Below, in pieces: positions 18,371 through 26,927 of a DNA stretch of 64,000 nt. This DNA is from Posidoniimonas corsicana. GTDB taxonomy: Bacteria > Planctomycetota > Planctomycetia > Pirellulales > Lacipirellulaceae. The stretch is from contig NZ_SIHJ01000001.1 of assembly GCF_007859765.1 (NCBI RefSeq), forward strand, positions 992,767-1,056,766. Direction: 5' to 3'. The translations under genes were made by a program, and so were the position numbers. Positions within the stretch are counted from its first letter, which is position 1, and each line of letters opens with the position of its first letter. The notes beneath the pieces are model-generated. The model saw only the letters and a program-made list of their open reading frames with translations. It had not been told where the DNA came from and did not search any database.

Positions 18371-18741
18371 GTCTCCCCACGTGGCTGACCTCTCCGGCCA
18401 CCGAATCTGCCCCTGCTAGCCCTCTGGAGTCGACTCCAGAAGAGAGCCCCGAGACGAAGCATCACCGCGCCGCTCAGGTGGGGAATTCCCCACCTGAGCC
18501 CCGGCCCGCCGGCCGTCCGACTCCAGTCGTCGGCGCCCACCAGGTGGGAGAATCTCCCACCTGCGACCGCTGCGGCAGCGTCGAGTACGTGGATGTTCCC
18601 ATCCACGGCGGCCGCTCCACGCGTCGAGACTGTGCCCAGTGTGGGCGTGTGCAGGACTTTCCCGTCTGGGATCCGCCACCAAGGTACGGCAACCGATCGC
18701 GTGCGATGCACGCTCAGCCCGCGGATTCTGGCCCGATTTGA
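18346..18741 (+). CDS. Small zinc-ribbon protein interrupted by coding palindromes
   Basis: 131 residues if it starts at the ATG inside the right arm of the inverted repeat; the start is uncertain because no good ribosome site is visible. The C-terminus is a clear zinc ribbon (CDRCGSVEYVDVPIHGGRS, then RRDCAQCGRVQDFPVW), similar to ribbons I associate with replication proteins of planctomycete elements. The N-terminal part is low-complexity Pro/Ser/Thr-rich and contains two in-frame DNA palindromes that translate to QVGNSP and QVGESP. It may be a detached primase zinc-binding module. Confidence 0.6.
   Translation: MGRVPLRSSLPTWLTSPATESAPASPLESTPEESPETKHHRAAQVGNSPPEPRPAGRPTPVVGAHQVGESPTCDRCGSVEYVDVPIHGGRSTRRDCAQCGRVQDFPVWDPPPRYGNRSRAMHAQPADSGPI
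18472..18499. repeat. Perfect 28-bp palindrome, in-frame QVGNSP element
   Basis: The 14-bp half-site GCTCAGGTGGGGAA is followed directly by its exact reverse complement. It lies inside the zinc-ribbon reading frame and reads QVGNSPP there. An 18-bp perfect palindrome (TCTGGAGTC and its complement) lies just upstream at 18423-18440. Confidence 0.85.
18541..18563. repeat. Perfect 23-bp palindrome, in-frame QVGESP element
   Basis: Arms CAGGTGGGAGA (18541-18551) and TCTCCCACCTG (18553-18563) surround a single A. It reads QVGESPT in the zinc-ribbon frame, immediately before the first Cys pair. Confidence 0.85.
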
Positions 18742-18900
18742 CATACCCCCCCCATCGGGGTCCTTCTGGCCGCCCCCCGCGGGGGCTCCGCCAGGAGCGA
18801 TCGCGCGACTTTTTCTCGCACGCCACACAAAAACAGGCAGGCGGCGGCGTCTCTCTCTCTCCGCCAGACCAGGCCCACACAGCCAGAAAGCACCGATTCG
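18742..18900 (+). other. GC-run spacer with small hairpins
   Basis: This gap holds two C-run/G-run hairpins (around 18747-18760 and 18771-18786), then CTTTTTCTC. It may act as a weak terminator of the primase/zinc-ribbon unit. No gene is seen. Confidence 0.4.
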
Positions 18901-19587
18901 ATGCCTGAGACCACCAAAACCGAGAGCACACCAGGCGGCCACACAGTGGACCTGGAGGCACTCACCCAAACCGAAGCTTCCTGGCTGCTATCGCGATCCG
19001 CCCCTTGGTTACGCGGCCAGTCGCTGGATGGACGTCGCCCCGATGGCAGCTACCACGCGCAGAAGCTGGTGGCGGCATACGTGGAGCAGGAGCGGAGCAA
19101 GCTGCCGACGCACAAGCTGGCTGACGTTGAAGTGAACGCGCTCGACCAGAGCCTCGGCTACTTCGACCTCTACAACGGCCGCCTGGCGGTCGACCTGATG
19201 GACCGAATCAAGCAGGAGCACGGCGCGGCCGGCATGGCCGCGGTCGCGGAGTTGGTGCTTGAGTCCATCCGTGAGCAGGTCGAGAAACACCCCGAGCCCG
19301 GCGACGTGAGCACACACACCCCGAAGTCTGAGGCCGAGATCCGGGCGGAAGTGGAGGCCAAGGCCGAGCGGGATATCAAGCAGCGGCTCAGGGCCGAGAA
19401 GGAGCGGGACGCGCGGCAGAAGGGCCGGGTCGTCGACAAGTGCCCGCGATGCTCACGCGTCCGGTGGGCGCGGAAGTGGGCGAAGCGGGCCGTACCGCCC
19501 GGCCACGTCTTTGACGAACGCGAGTGCGACGACTGTTACGCTGAATCCGCGCTCCGCCGGATGGCAATCACTGAGGGCACCCTGTGA
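18901..19587 (+). CDS. HTH (Nu1/TerS-like?) plus zinc-ribbon protein
   Basis: A 228-residue protein. The N-terminal segment (LEALTQTEASWLLSRSAPWL, then RRPDGSYHAQKLVAAYV) resembles the winged HTH of phage packaging Nu1/small terminase and related DNA binders, with a DGxYxxxxLVxxY wing. A charged helical middle (SEAEIRAEVEAKAERDIKQR) leads to a C-terminal zinc ribbon (CPRCSRVRWARKW, then ECDDCY). It sits before a tape-measure-like gene. A small-terminase or DNA-recognition role would fit a capsid-coding satellite, but the match is by pattern only and a regulator is equally possible. Confidence 0.6.
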   Translation: MPETTKTESTPGGHTVDLEALTQTEASWLLSRSAPWLRGQSLDGRRPDGSYHAQKLVAAYVEQERSKLPTHKLADVEVNALDQSLGYFDLYNGRLAVDLMDRIKQEHGAAGMAAVAELVLESIREQVEKHPEPGDVSTHTPKSEAEIRAEVEAKAERDIKQRLRAEKERDARQKGRVVDKCPRCSRVRWARKWAKRAVPPGHVFDERECDDCYAESALRRMAITEGTL

Positions 19588-19943
19588 CAACCGCGACCCG
19601 CCCCAGCTTCGCCTCCGTGCTTCATCGCCTGTCTCTTCTCGAGTTGGTCGACGGCGCCGATCTGCTAGCGTTGCCTGGCGTGGAGCCTGGCTTGCTGAAT
19701 CCACCGCTTCACGCAGCATTGTTGTACGGCATCGAAGAGGCTCCGCCGTTGATTGAGCTTGCTGGGCGTCTGGCCGACTGCGAGATGCCCGGCGCGGCGG
19801 AGGCCGCCCAGGTGATCGCCGACGACCTCCGGGTGCACGTCGAAGAGCACGGCTACATCACATCCACACGCGACGATGCCCGGTCGGTCCTTTGGCAGCT
19901 GGGACTGAATGCGGACCTCGTTACCCGACTATCGAAAGGTTAG
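19584..19943 (+). CDS. Small alpha-helical protein of unknown function
   Basis: A 119-residue protein starting at GTG in a GTGA overlap with the HTH/zinc-ribbon gene. It is Leu- and Ala-rich and helical (FASVLHRLSLLELVDGADLL, ELAGRLADCEMPGAAEAAQV). No motif is recognised. Translational coupling to its neighbour suggests a shared function. Confidence 0.6.
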   Translation: MTTATRPSFASVLHRLSLLELVDGADLLALPGVEPGLLNPPLHAALLYGIEEAPPLIELAGRLADCEMPGAAEAAQVIADDLRVHVEEHGYITSTRDDARSVLWQLGLNADLVTRLSKG

Positions 19944-19947
19944 ATCA

Positions 19948-21606
19948 ATGGCTGTAGTCCCCATCAACCTGAAGGCCGACGTCAAGGCCGGGCAGGAGTT
20001 GAACCGTGTCCTTGGAATGACAGACGAGGAGCTGAAGAAGATCACGACCAGCGGGAAGAGCGCGGCGAAGGTGGCCGAGCAGCTGGCCCGCCAAGCGGAT
20101 CCGATGAAGCGGTATGAGGCGAACATGGCCAAGCTCGGGCTGGCCGTTAAGAAAGGCGGCCTCGAGCTTCGCGACGCGGAGGTGCTCGCCGCCCGGTATC
20201 AGCGAACGTTGGACGGGGTGGGGAGGACTGCTAGCCGCTCTCTGGGAACGGAGCTGATCAGCAGGGTCGGCGCGCTGGCCGCGGGAACGCTTAGCTTCGG
20301 GTCTGCCGTCGCCCTGGTACGCAGCGAGCTCGAAGCGCTGCGCCAGCAGGCCGACCGGATCGGGCAGACCCACATCACGGCGGCCGGAGCACGGGAGAAG
20401 CTGCTACAGAATACGGCCGGGCTCTCCGGCGACCAGCGGAATGCATTCGTCGCCCGTGCGGAGAAGCTGGCGGCTACCACAGGCCAGCCCCAGCACATCA
20501 TCGACTCGGCGCTGGCGGACGCCTACTCCGGGTCGGGAGGCAACACGGAGGCGGCGTTTCGCAACGTGCGGATGGCTGCGCAGTACAACCCCAACACGCC
20601 TGAGGCGATTGGACCGACAGCGGGAGCGTTGAGCGACGTCGGAAAGAGCACCGGCGACCTGAACGCGGCCCGGAACCTTGGCTTTCTAAACAAGGTCGGA
20701 CTAGCGTCGCGTGTCACGGACGCGGGCAAGCAATTCAAGGCGATCCCCCAGGCGCTGGGCGGCATGGTCACGGCGGAAGCGACAGCCCAGGAGGCAGGCG
20801 CGCTGTTCGCGGCATTGAGCAATCAGATTCCTGACACCGAGGGCAACGTCACGGCAACCGCGTCGATCAACTTTGGCGCGAAGCTCGAGGAGTTCGTGAA
20901 CAACGCGATCAAGAGCGGCAAGCTTTCGCCGGATGTCGACACGTTCGGGGAGCGGCTGCTCGCGGTTCAGACCGACAAGAGTTTGGGGCGAGCTTTCGTG
21001 GAAATGATGGGCGGCGAAGCCAAGGCCAAGGGCGCCCTCGAGCAACTGGTGATGGACCCTACATCGATCATCGCGAAAGCGTACGACGCCACGAAGGCTG
21101 GTTTTGGAAGCGCGGCAGACCAGGAGGCCCATGGCCTGCGCACGCTCGACATCATTAGCTCGGACAAGTACGGAAAGACCGCGACGGGCAACCGGATCGC
21201 CGACTCGCTCAACGAGCAGTTCGAGCTGGGGTCAGAAGGGTATCTCACCGAGAAGTCCAAGGCGAACCTCGACCGGGCGCTGTTGTTTAGCGGCCGCGCG
21301 TCGTCGGGTGACTTCTCGTTCTTCCGCGGCACGGCCGCCGGCAACAGGTTGCGACGGTATGCCAAGGTGGGGGCACAAGTTTCGATCCCAGACGCCCAGT
21401 CGGTCGTCGAGAGCGAGATCGAAAACCTCGAGCGGTACCTCAGGTACCACGGAGAGGGAGGCTCGGGCTTGCAGGCGGGGCCAGAGCAAATCAAAGACGT
21501 AAACGCAGCGTTGGAGAAGCTGGAGCGCGCAGCCGATTCGTTCGAGCGGATTGCCGACCAGGCGGAGCGAACCGCCCGCCCTTCAGGCGGTCAGCGACGG
21601 GAGTGA
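19948..21606 (+). CDS. Tape-measure-like helical protein
   Basis: A 552-residue protein; the ATG at 19948 is chosen over an upstream GTG-region frame start. The N-terminal pattern ARQADPMKRYEANMAKLGLA followed by LAARYQRTLDGV is typical of phage tail tape-measure proteins (DPxxRYxxxxxKL). A hydrophobic stretch follows (LISRVGALAAGTLSFGSAVAL, about residues 105-125). The rest is helical with a C-terminal coiled coil (VNAALEKLERAADSFERIAD). Assignment is by pattern; a DNA-ejection or internal head protein is an alternative, since no tail tube or baseplate genes are present. Confidence 0.6.
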   Translation: MAVVPINLKADVKAGQELNRVLGMTDEELKKITTSGKSAAKVAEQLARQADPMKRYEANMAKLGLAVKKGGLELRDAEVLAARYQRTLDGVGRTASRSLGTELISRVGALAAGTLSFGSAVALVRSELEALRQQADRIGQTHITAAGAREKLLQNTAGLSGDQRNAFVARAEKLAATTGQPQHIIDSALADAYSGSGGNTEAAFRNVRMAAQYNPNTPEAIGPTAGALSDVGKSTGDLNAARNLGFLNKVGLASRVTDAGKQFKAIPQALGGMVTAEATAQEAGALFAALSNQIPDTEGNVTATASINFGAKLEEFVNNAIKSGKLSPDVDTFGERLLAVQTDKSLGRAFVEMMGGEAKAKGALEQLVMDPTSIIAKAYDATKAGFGSAADQEAHGLRTLDIISSDKYGKTATGNRIADSLNEQFELGSEGYLTEKSKANLDRALLFSGRASSGDFSFFRGTAAGNRLRRYAKVGAQVSIPDAQSVVESEIENLERYLRYHGEGGSGLQAGPEQIKDVNAALEKLERAADSFERIADQAERTARPSGGQRRE

Positions 21607-21610
21607 CCCC

Positions 21611-21790
21611 TTGGACGAGCCCTACTACCTCCCATCCCCCGAGGAGTACGAAGCCGCCAAGGCCGCCATCCGGGCCCGCTGGACGCCCGAGGAGCGGCTC
21701 AAGCGGTTGCGGTTCGACTGGCGGCCCGGGGAGTGGGGGGCGCCGCTGGTCGAGCTGGGGGAGTTTCAACTGGGGGATTCCCCCAGTTGA
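21611..21790 (+). CDS. 59-residue protein ending in a coding palindrome
   Basis: Starts at TTG four bases after the upstream stop, with GGGAG at good spacing. The sequence YYLPSPEEYEAAKAAIRARW, then TPEERLKRLRFDWRPGEW, fits a small protein type I associate with planctomycetes (PxEIxxxxxxIRxxWSxxERxxRL). Its last residues FQLGDSPS and its stop codon are encoded by a perfect palindrome. Function is unknown. Confidence 0.6.
   Translation: MDEPYYLPSPEEYEAAKAAIRARWTPEERLKRLRFDWRPGEWGAPLVELGEFQLGDSPS
21767..21789. repeat. Perfect 23-bp palindrome, in-frame QLGDSP element
   Basis: Arms CAACTGGGGGA and TCCCCCAGTTG surround a single T. It reads QLGDSPS in the 59-residue gene and supplies its C-terminus. 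It is the third in-frame copy of a QxGxSP palindrome in the element. Confidence 0.85.
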
Positions 21791-21810
21791 GGTGCGCGAA
21801 TCGCGCACCT
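21790..21810. repeat. Perfect 21-bp palindrome abutting the previous one
   Basis: Arms AGGTGCGCGA and TCGCGCACCT surround a single A. It begins at the base following the 23-bp palindrome, so two unrelated perfect palindromes stand back to back between the plus-strand genes and the convergent PIN-protein gene. As an RNA the pair could form a double hairpin that ends transcription. Confidence 0.85.
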
Positions 21811-21882
21811 GAAATCGATCCTTGGCAACTTGAAACTTCCCGCGCCGGTCAGAGCCGTCAGAAGCCGCGGCGCGGGGTGTAG

Positions 21883-24800
21883 TCAGTCGGGCAGAATGAA
21901 TCCTCCGGCTCCAGGAGGCGGAAGGTTACGTCTCCCAACAGCTTTGATCAAACTCGAGAGTAGTTGATCGCATTCATGCGACCCGACTACGTTGAGCCCG
22001 AATGCGTTATTAAGTATTTGCTTCAGGATCTTGAGCATAGCCTCACCATGGGGATGCTTGGCGACTTCCGCAAACGCAGCCCGAGACAGGCCGCGTGCCT
22101 GTGGTGTTGACGGCGCTGCCTTCCACAACGCAGGAAGCGCTGCCGCAAGGATGGTCGTGATTCCCTCGGCTGGGACGCCTGGCAAAGACAACCAGGTCGC
22201 TACCTGACTGAACGGTCTGCTGACGCAATCCCAATCCGATTGCTCAGCGGATCTAACTATCGTCTTGGGGACAAGCCTGCAGTGTTGGTAGCCGGCGTCG
22301 ATGAGGCTAACTTGCAGGTCTTCCCCCCAATAAGCTACGCCATCGCATTCGGCTGATGCGAATCCGGCGACGATCTCGGTCCAAACTCGATTCTCAAAGC
22401 TGAACTTCTCGACCGCAAGTCGAGCTACCGATAAGTCGTCGGTCCAGAGCGTCCAGTCGTTGCGGCTGCTCAATGCAATTGCAGCGACGCCGTCGTCGCC
22501 AAAGATGCGGATCCACTCCTCAACTTGTGGGTCGGCAACATCCAAAATGGCCCTCGAGTCGTGCATTTCACATTCACTGTCTATCCACGCAAGTAGGTCG
22601 TCGCACAATGACTTCTCCTGGGCCGCGCCCCGCCTTTCACACTGTAGGCTGTGGTCGCGGAAGTGGTCGACTGACGCCCGCAGTACGTGAAACCGATGGT
22701 TGGGTAGGCTTACCATGCGATGAACGCCAAAACTCTTCATCGTAGTAAGGGCCACGCTATCGACAAGGATGTCGCTGCGCTCACCCAGCGTCTTAAGAGC
22801 CGGCTCCCATTCGCCGTCGTCTCCACGGCAACACCGAAACGGCATGGTCGTGTCATCGCAGAAGTTGTTCGCAACCTCTATGAGATTCGCATTGGTAATC
22901 TTCGCGAAGGAAGCGACGGAGATGACCGGAGTTTCTCGATAGAGAGCTCGGTCGTGCTCTCGCTTATCACCCACACCTTGAGTCGCACTTTTCAGCCGCT
23001 CAAAAATCTCCTCAGGCTTAGCGTCTCGAGGAATCGTGACGGGGAAGAAACGAGACCGGTCCCCAAACCTGTCGTACATCGAATTGAGTAGCAGCTTGAT
23101 CCTCGCCTCGCACTTTGGCGCGATCCAAGTAACGGTATAGGCACTAAGACCTGGTGCCATACTGCTGAGTGAGACCGAGTCCCCCACCTTCCTACCGAGG
23201 AGCAGCTGAGATCTCGAATCAGATTCTCCGAGTTCATTCCTGTCTACGCTTGGTGGAGGAACTTCGCAGTCCTCTAGGATCCAGATGACGGTTTCATCGC
23301 TATTGCTCGACTTGAGCTCAACGCCCGTTCCCATGATGACTTCACTGCACGCCGGGAAGGGCGGCACGCCGTTTGGAAACCCGACAGCATCGAGGTAGGT
23401 TCCATTCACGGAGGGATCGTCGAAGAACCTGCGAAGGAGGTCGTACGCGTACTCAATGGCCGGCATACGATGACCGGAATGCTGGAGCGCAAAGACAACC
23501 TCTTGCCCAACACGGGGATCGACCTCGGCCACCCCGGGCAGGTCAGCTACGTTAATGGCATAGAGTTCTTTTCTGTCATCGCGAATCGCAATCAACAGTT
23601 TCTGAAGCCGAAGCTTCTTCAAAAAGCCAGTGCTAGAAAACCTTAACAGCCCCTCCTCGATGACTTCGAGCGCGTCATCAGTTGCCGCAATGCGCTCGAG
23701 GGTATTGATCTCCAGACGATAGAGCGATTCGACTTCCCACCCTGCTGAACGGAGAGCCGAGCAAGCTCCAAGAATGAACCGGTCGTCTCCTGACCTACGA
23801 GCCGCTTCGATTGCTATGCCAACTGTATTCAAAGACTGCTGCGGGAGATCGACGTCCTCGAATAGCTGAATGGCCAGCTTATCTTCACCGCAACGGTGGC
23901 ATACGGATGCGACTTCCACACGTTCTTGCTCGTCACAATCACTGCGCAGGAGGTCGGCCGCTTTTCGGATGCTCTCCTTAGCACGCTCAACCTCTCCGGC
24001 CTCGTGCAATGCGTCAGCCTTAATCGACTCTACAACGGCTTCACCGAGGCTGTCTATGTACTCAGCCGCCTTCGTGAGGGCGTCGTCGAGCGATCCCTTC
24101 GCTGCCAACGCCTGGCATAGAAGGCTAACAAGATTGCACCGCTGAGATCGAAAGCGGACTCCGCGACCAAGCGCGGCCTCTAAGACTTGCGCCGCGGTAT
24201 CCCTATCGCTTCCGTCGCCACGCTGTATTAGCATGTCGGCGTACAGCGCAGTGTTTTCGAGGACGCCTTCTGCCTCGACCGACGCTCTCAGCCGATCAAT
24301 GGCGCCATTAACGTCGTCGTGATACTGCGTTAGATATCTCCCATGATGAAACGCGAATCCAGAGTGGGATGGTGCAAGGTCCTCTGCGCGCTGGTGGTCT
24401 TGCCCGGCGTCCACGATCTCCCCCGATAGCTCGTTCGCGATCGCCCGAAGTGTATAGAACGATGCCTTGGCCTGATCGCTCTTATGGTTGGGAGAGCTGA
24501 GCAACTCGTTGCAATACCGGGTCGCTTCCGCTAGCGCGGGATCTTGCTTGGGTTGTCTGGTGCCTACAACTCCACCAGCCAATGAGATGAGGCTCCTAGC
24601 GAGATTCTCCTTGACGACTTCGAGCGATGGCTCTTTCGCCAAGACCTCTCGAAATATCTCTATGGCATGCGGAAGGTCGCCACGCACCATCGCGTGCGTC
24701 CCAATCGCGGCCCGAATATGCAGGTCGGTACGCAGATGCTTGGGGCAGTCCTTCAGCAACTCTTCTTCAGTCTCGTCCGGAGGGCTTGCCTGAATAAGAA

Positions 24801-25710
24801 GCATTCTCGCATCAGTGTTGAGCGGCGATCGATCCACTGCTCTCTTTGCGTGCTCTAGCGCTTGAGGCTGTTGATCCAATTCCAGGTACCCGATTCCCAG
24901 CAGCAAGTCACAGTTCTCGTGAGTTGGATCTTCGCTTGCAGCCGCTAGGAAATGGTGAAGGGCCTTGGAGCTGTCCCCCTTGATTCTGTGTGCGTGTCCC
25001 AAATTCGCCTCGACGCGAAACCGCTGTCGATCAGTGAGGGCGGTCCAGGACCTAGTGCGGATGCCTTCTAGTCTGTCGATCGCAGTGTCTGGCGCAGTCG
25101 TATTCTTTTCAGCGGCGAGCGTTATCTCCGCATCAAAGGCATCGGATCCTCCTGTCGCACTGGCCGCGTCAGAGTTCATCTTGTTGACGACGTTGGTCAC
25201 GTTCACCGTTGAGTTTGTAGCGTTTATGTCTCCGATGTGACCGACGGAGCCGCTTATGATCGTCTCGGCAGCAGTGACGGAGGTAACGCTGTCACCTGAT
25301 CGTGCTGCAGCGTTGCCCGCCAACGAGTCAAACGGGCGTTCTCGCGTCAGATAGTCCAGCAGGTAGGTCAAACCCGCGAGGCCAATAAGCGATGCAGAAA
25401 CACCAGGGCTGCCTGCCAAAGTCAATACTCCCGCGACGCCGACGTTGGCCTCGACGTCTTCGGGAGTCTTGAGGGCGAAGGCCAGCACACCCCCAATCTG
25501 GGAAACTGACCACAGCCCAAGTACGCCTACTGCGGCACGGGCGTACCTCGTTTCAGGCCTGAAATGCCAAATGGCCCACGTTGCGACCAGGGTCACGCCA
25601 GCTAGAGCAGCAGTCCAATAGCTCTCGACCAACACTGCGACCACAAGCACCGCAATTGCGATCGCGCCCACAGCGCACAGCACCACCGGCAGCCAGTTTC
25701 GGCCCTTCAT
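21883..25710 (-). CDS. Membrane TPR-GreAB-C-PIN conflict/defence protein
   Basis: A 1275-residue protein; the ATG at 25710 has GGGAG eight bases upstream, whereas the ATG at 25725 has none. Residues 1-125 hold about four transmembrane helices (WLPVVLCAVGAIAIAVLVVA, then YWTAALAGVTLVATWAIW). Residues about 200-790 are TPR-like helical repeats (ALEHAKRAVDRSPLNTDARM). Around 800-880 a GreA/GreB C-terminal-like domain is seen (SRSQLLLGRKVGDSVSLS). Residues about 950-1190 form a PIN-like nuclease (DILVDSVAL, WTDDLSVARLA). This order matches the predicted TPR-GreAB-C-PIN conflict systems. It is the only gene reversed in the element and is less GC-biased than its neighbours, so it is probably acquired defence cargo. 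Confidence 0.8.
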   Translation of the reverse strand: MKGRNWLPVVLCAVGAIAIAVLVVAVLVESYWTAALAGVTLVATWAIWHFRPETRYARAAVGVLGLWSVSQIGGVLAFALKTPEDVEANVGVAGVLTLAGSPGVSASLIGLAGLTYLLDYLTRERPFDSLAGNAAARSGDSVTSVTAAETIISGSVGHIGDINATNSTVNVTNVVNKMNSDAASATGGSDAFDAEITLAAEKNTTAPDTAIDRLEGIRTRSWTALTDRQRFRVEANLGHAHRIKGDSSKALHHFLAAASEDPTHENCDLLLGIGYLELDQQPQALEHAKRAVDRSPLNTDARMLLIQASPPDETEEELLKDCPKHLRTDLHIRAAIGTHAMVRGDLPHAIEIFREVLAKEPSLEVVKENLARSLISLAGGVVGTRQPKQDPALAEATRYCNELLSSPNHKSDQAKASFYTLRAIANELSGEIVDAGQDHQRAEDLAPSHSGFAFHHGRYLTQYHDDVNGAIDRLRASVEAEGVLENTALYADMLIQRGDGSDRDTAAQVLEAALGRGVRFRSQRCNLVSLLCQALAAKGSLDDALTKAAEYIDSLGEAVVESIKADALHEAGEVERAKESIRKAADLLRSDCDEQERVEVASVCHRCGEDKLAIQLFEDVDLPQQSLNTVGIAIEAARRSGDDRFILGACSALRSAGWEVESLYRLEINTLERIAATDDALEVIEEGLLRFSSTGFLKKLRLQKLLIAIRDDRKELYAINVADLPGVAEVDPRVGQEVVFALQHSGHRMPAIEYAYDLLRRFFDDPSVNGTYLDAVGFPNGVPPFPACSEVIMGTGVELKSSNSDETVIWILEDCEVPPPSVDRNELGESDSRSQLLLGRKVGDSVSLSSMAPGLSAYTVTWIAPKCEARIKLLLNSMYDRFGDRSRFFPVTIPRDAKPEEIFERLKSATQGVGDKREHDRALYRETPVISVASFAKITNANLIEVANNFCDDTTMPFRCCRGDDGEWEPALKTLGERSDILVDSVALTTMKSFGVHRMVSLPNHRFHVLRASVDHFRDHSLQCERRGAAQEKSLCDDLLAWIDSECEMHDSRAILDVADPQVEEWIRIFGDDGVAAIALSSRNDWTLWTDDLSVARLAVEKFSFENRVWTEIVAGFASAECDGVAYWGEDLQVSLIDAGYQHCRLVPKTIVRSAEQSDWDCVSRPFSQVATWLSLPGVPAEGITTILAAALPALWKAAPSTPQARGLSRAAFAEVAKHPHGEAMLKILKQILNNAFGLNVVGSHECDQLLSSLIKAVGRRNLPPPGAGGFILPD

Positions 25711-25800
25711 ACGCGTTTCTCCCATCTAGGTGATCGTCAGCAGTGTAGCCGATCACGGCGGGTTTTCGCATGAGCGGCGTGGCGTCGCATTCCGCCCGAG

Positions 25801-25830
25801 TTGACACCCGCCCCCCAGATCGGGCAGAAT
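25801..25830 (+). promoter_or_regulatory. Candidate promoter of the element's right-end operon
   Basis: A perfect -35 TTGACA (25801-25806), an 18-bp spacer and CAGAAT (25825-25830). It would drive the genes from 26075 to the integrase. Confidence 0.5.
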
Positions 25831-26034
25831 CTCGGGCGTATAAAGCGTTTCTGGTGGCGCCACTTCATCTGTGAAAGCACCAGCACGGTTCCCGTATGAA
25901 CTAAACACTATCCAGGAGTCCCAGCCTTCGCGAGTGTGGTCGTGCGCGCAGGGCAACCTACGCGCGGACGGGTGACCGTGGCCGGGCGGGTAGTGCCGCC
26001 TATACGACGCTCGTGAGGGCTGGGGCTTCTTTAT

Positions 26035-26060
26035 TTGCTTCCGGCGTTCTGCCGGAGCAA
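26035..26060 (+). other. Stem-loop just upstream of a ribosome binding site
   Basis: TTGCTTCCGGC and GCCGGAGCAA pair with one bulge around a five-base loop and end directly before GGAAGG, the ribosome binding site of the gene at 26075. It may control translation. Confidence 0.45.
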
Positions 26061-26074
26061 GGAAGGCCAACTAG

Positions 26075-26569
26075 ATGGCAACCGCAGAACTGCGGGCGCG
26101 TACGCTTGCGCCCCTGCCGTCCTCCAGCCCCGTTGCAGCTTGGAAGAATCCCAGCAGCAGTCTGCCTGAGATCGTAGGCTCTGCTCGAGAAGAGCTCGCC
26201 GAGGGAAACTTCGAGAACGCCTGGTCAGGCTTTCAGATTGCCTTAGAACACTGGCTCCGCGTGAAGTGGGTCGAGCACTCGGGAAAGCCCAATTCGCCGA
26301 TCGCCGAACGCTACCAACTGCTCGACAAGCTGAAGTCGGGCTGCGTCCTAGATGGCTGGACGGACAGAGCGATTCGACTCGTGCTTACTCGGCCCCTTCC
26401 TGTCGAGCAGTGGCACGCCGGAGTATTCGCGGCCGTGGTTACTTCGCTGGCTGTCGATGGCGTGGACAGCGCCCCGAAGCTGCCGTGCGACTATGTTCGG
26501 CAGACGCTACCGAATTCGTCTCGCGGACTGCGAAACGCGGCCGCAAGATCGGAAGGAGGTGTCCGTTGA
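26075..26569 (+). CDS. Unknown 164-residue protein of the right-end operon
   Basis: The ATG has GGAAGG eight bases upstream. A disordered N-terminus is followed by a helical domain (GSAREELAEGNFENAWSGFQ, then ALEHWLRVKWVEH) that resembles a single TPR-like or HEPN-like helical hairpin. No catalytic motif is visible. Its stop overlaps the TTG start of the next gene. Co-transcription with HTH proteins and the integrase suggests a role in element maintenance or regulation. Confidence 0.6.
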   Translation: MATAELRARTLAPLPSSSPVAAWKNPSSSLPEIVGSAREELAEGNFENAWSGFQIALEHWLRVKWVEHSGKPNSPIAERYQLLDKLKSGCVLDGWTDRAIRLVLTRPLPVEQWHAGVFAAVVTSLAVDGVDSAPKLPCDYVRQTLPNSSRGLRNAAARSEGGVR

Positions 26570-26865
26570 TTCCACGCAACACCATGACCGCGGAGAAGGT
26601 CGCGGAGATTGAGCAGATGCTGGAGACTGGGGCGCGGCAAGTCGACGTCGCCGGCGTTGCGGGCGTGACCGCCTCGGCCGTGCGGACGATTGCCAACGGA
26701 CTGCACTACCACCAGCAGTCCGAGGAGGAGCAAGCCCGCCGCTTCAACAGCACGCTGCGCGGCTGGGTCCCGACTCTCGATGAGATTGCCCGCGAGTGTG
26801 AGAGGATCCGTCATGCGCACCCGCGGCTGCCGGTGGGGTATCGATCGGTTGAGTTTGAGTGGTAA
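26566..26865 (+). CDS. HTH protein of the integrase operon
   Basis: A 99-residue protein. I chose the TTG at 26566 because GGAAGGAGGT lies at ideal spacing and the start overlaps the upstream stop (TTGA). TAEKVAEIEQMLETGARQVD followed by VAGVAGVTASAVRTIANG is a resolvase/transposase-type helix-turn-helix, and the C-terminus ends in a basic RHAHPRLPVGYRS segment. It is probably a DNA-binding regulator of the element. Confidence 0.72.
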   Translation: MIPRNTMTAEKVAEIEQMLETGARQVDVAGVAGVTASAVRTIANGLHYHQQSEEEQARRFNSTLRGWVPTLDEIARECERIRHAHPRLPVGYRSVEFEW

Positions 26866-26927
26866 CCACCCCGAGCCCGCGCCGCCTCCGGGCGGCCGGG
26901 CACTACTAATCCCCTGGAGGTCGGAAG

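Larger units (their letters stand above)
25711..26074. other. Divergent intergenic region of the PIN gene and the right-end operon
   Basis: 364 bp without a gene. It holds a plus-strand promoter candidate and a stem-loop just before the downstream start, both listed separately. No repeat longer than 10 bp was noticed. Confidence 0.5.
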
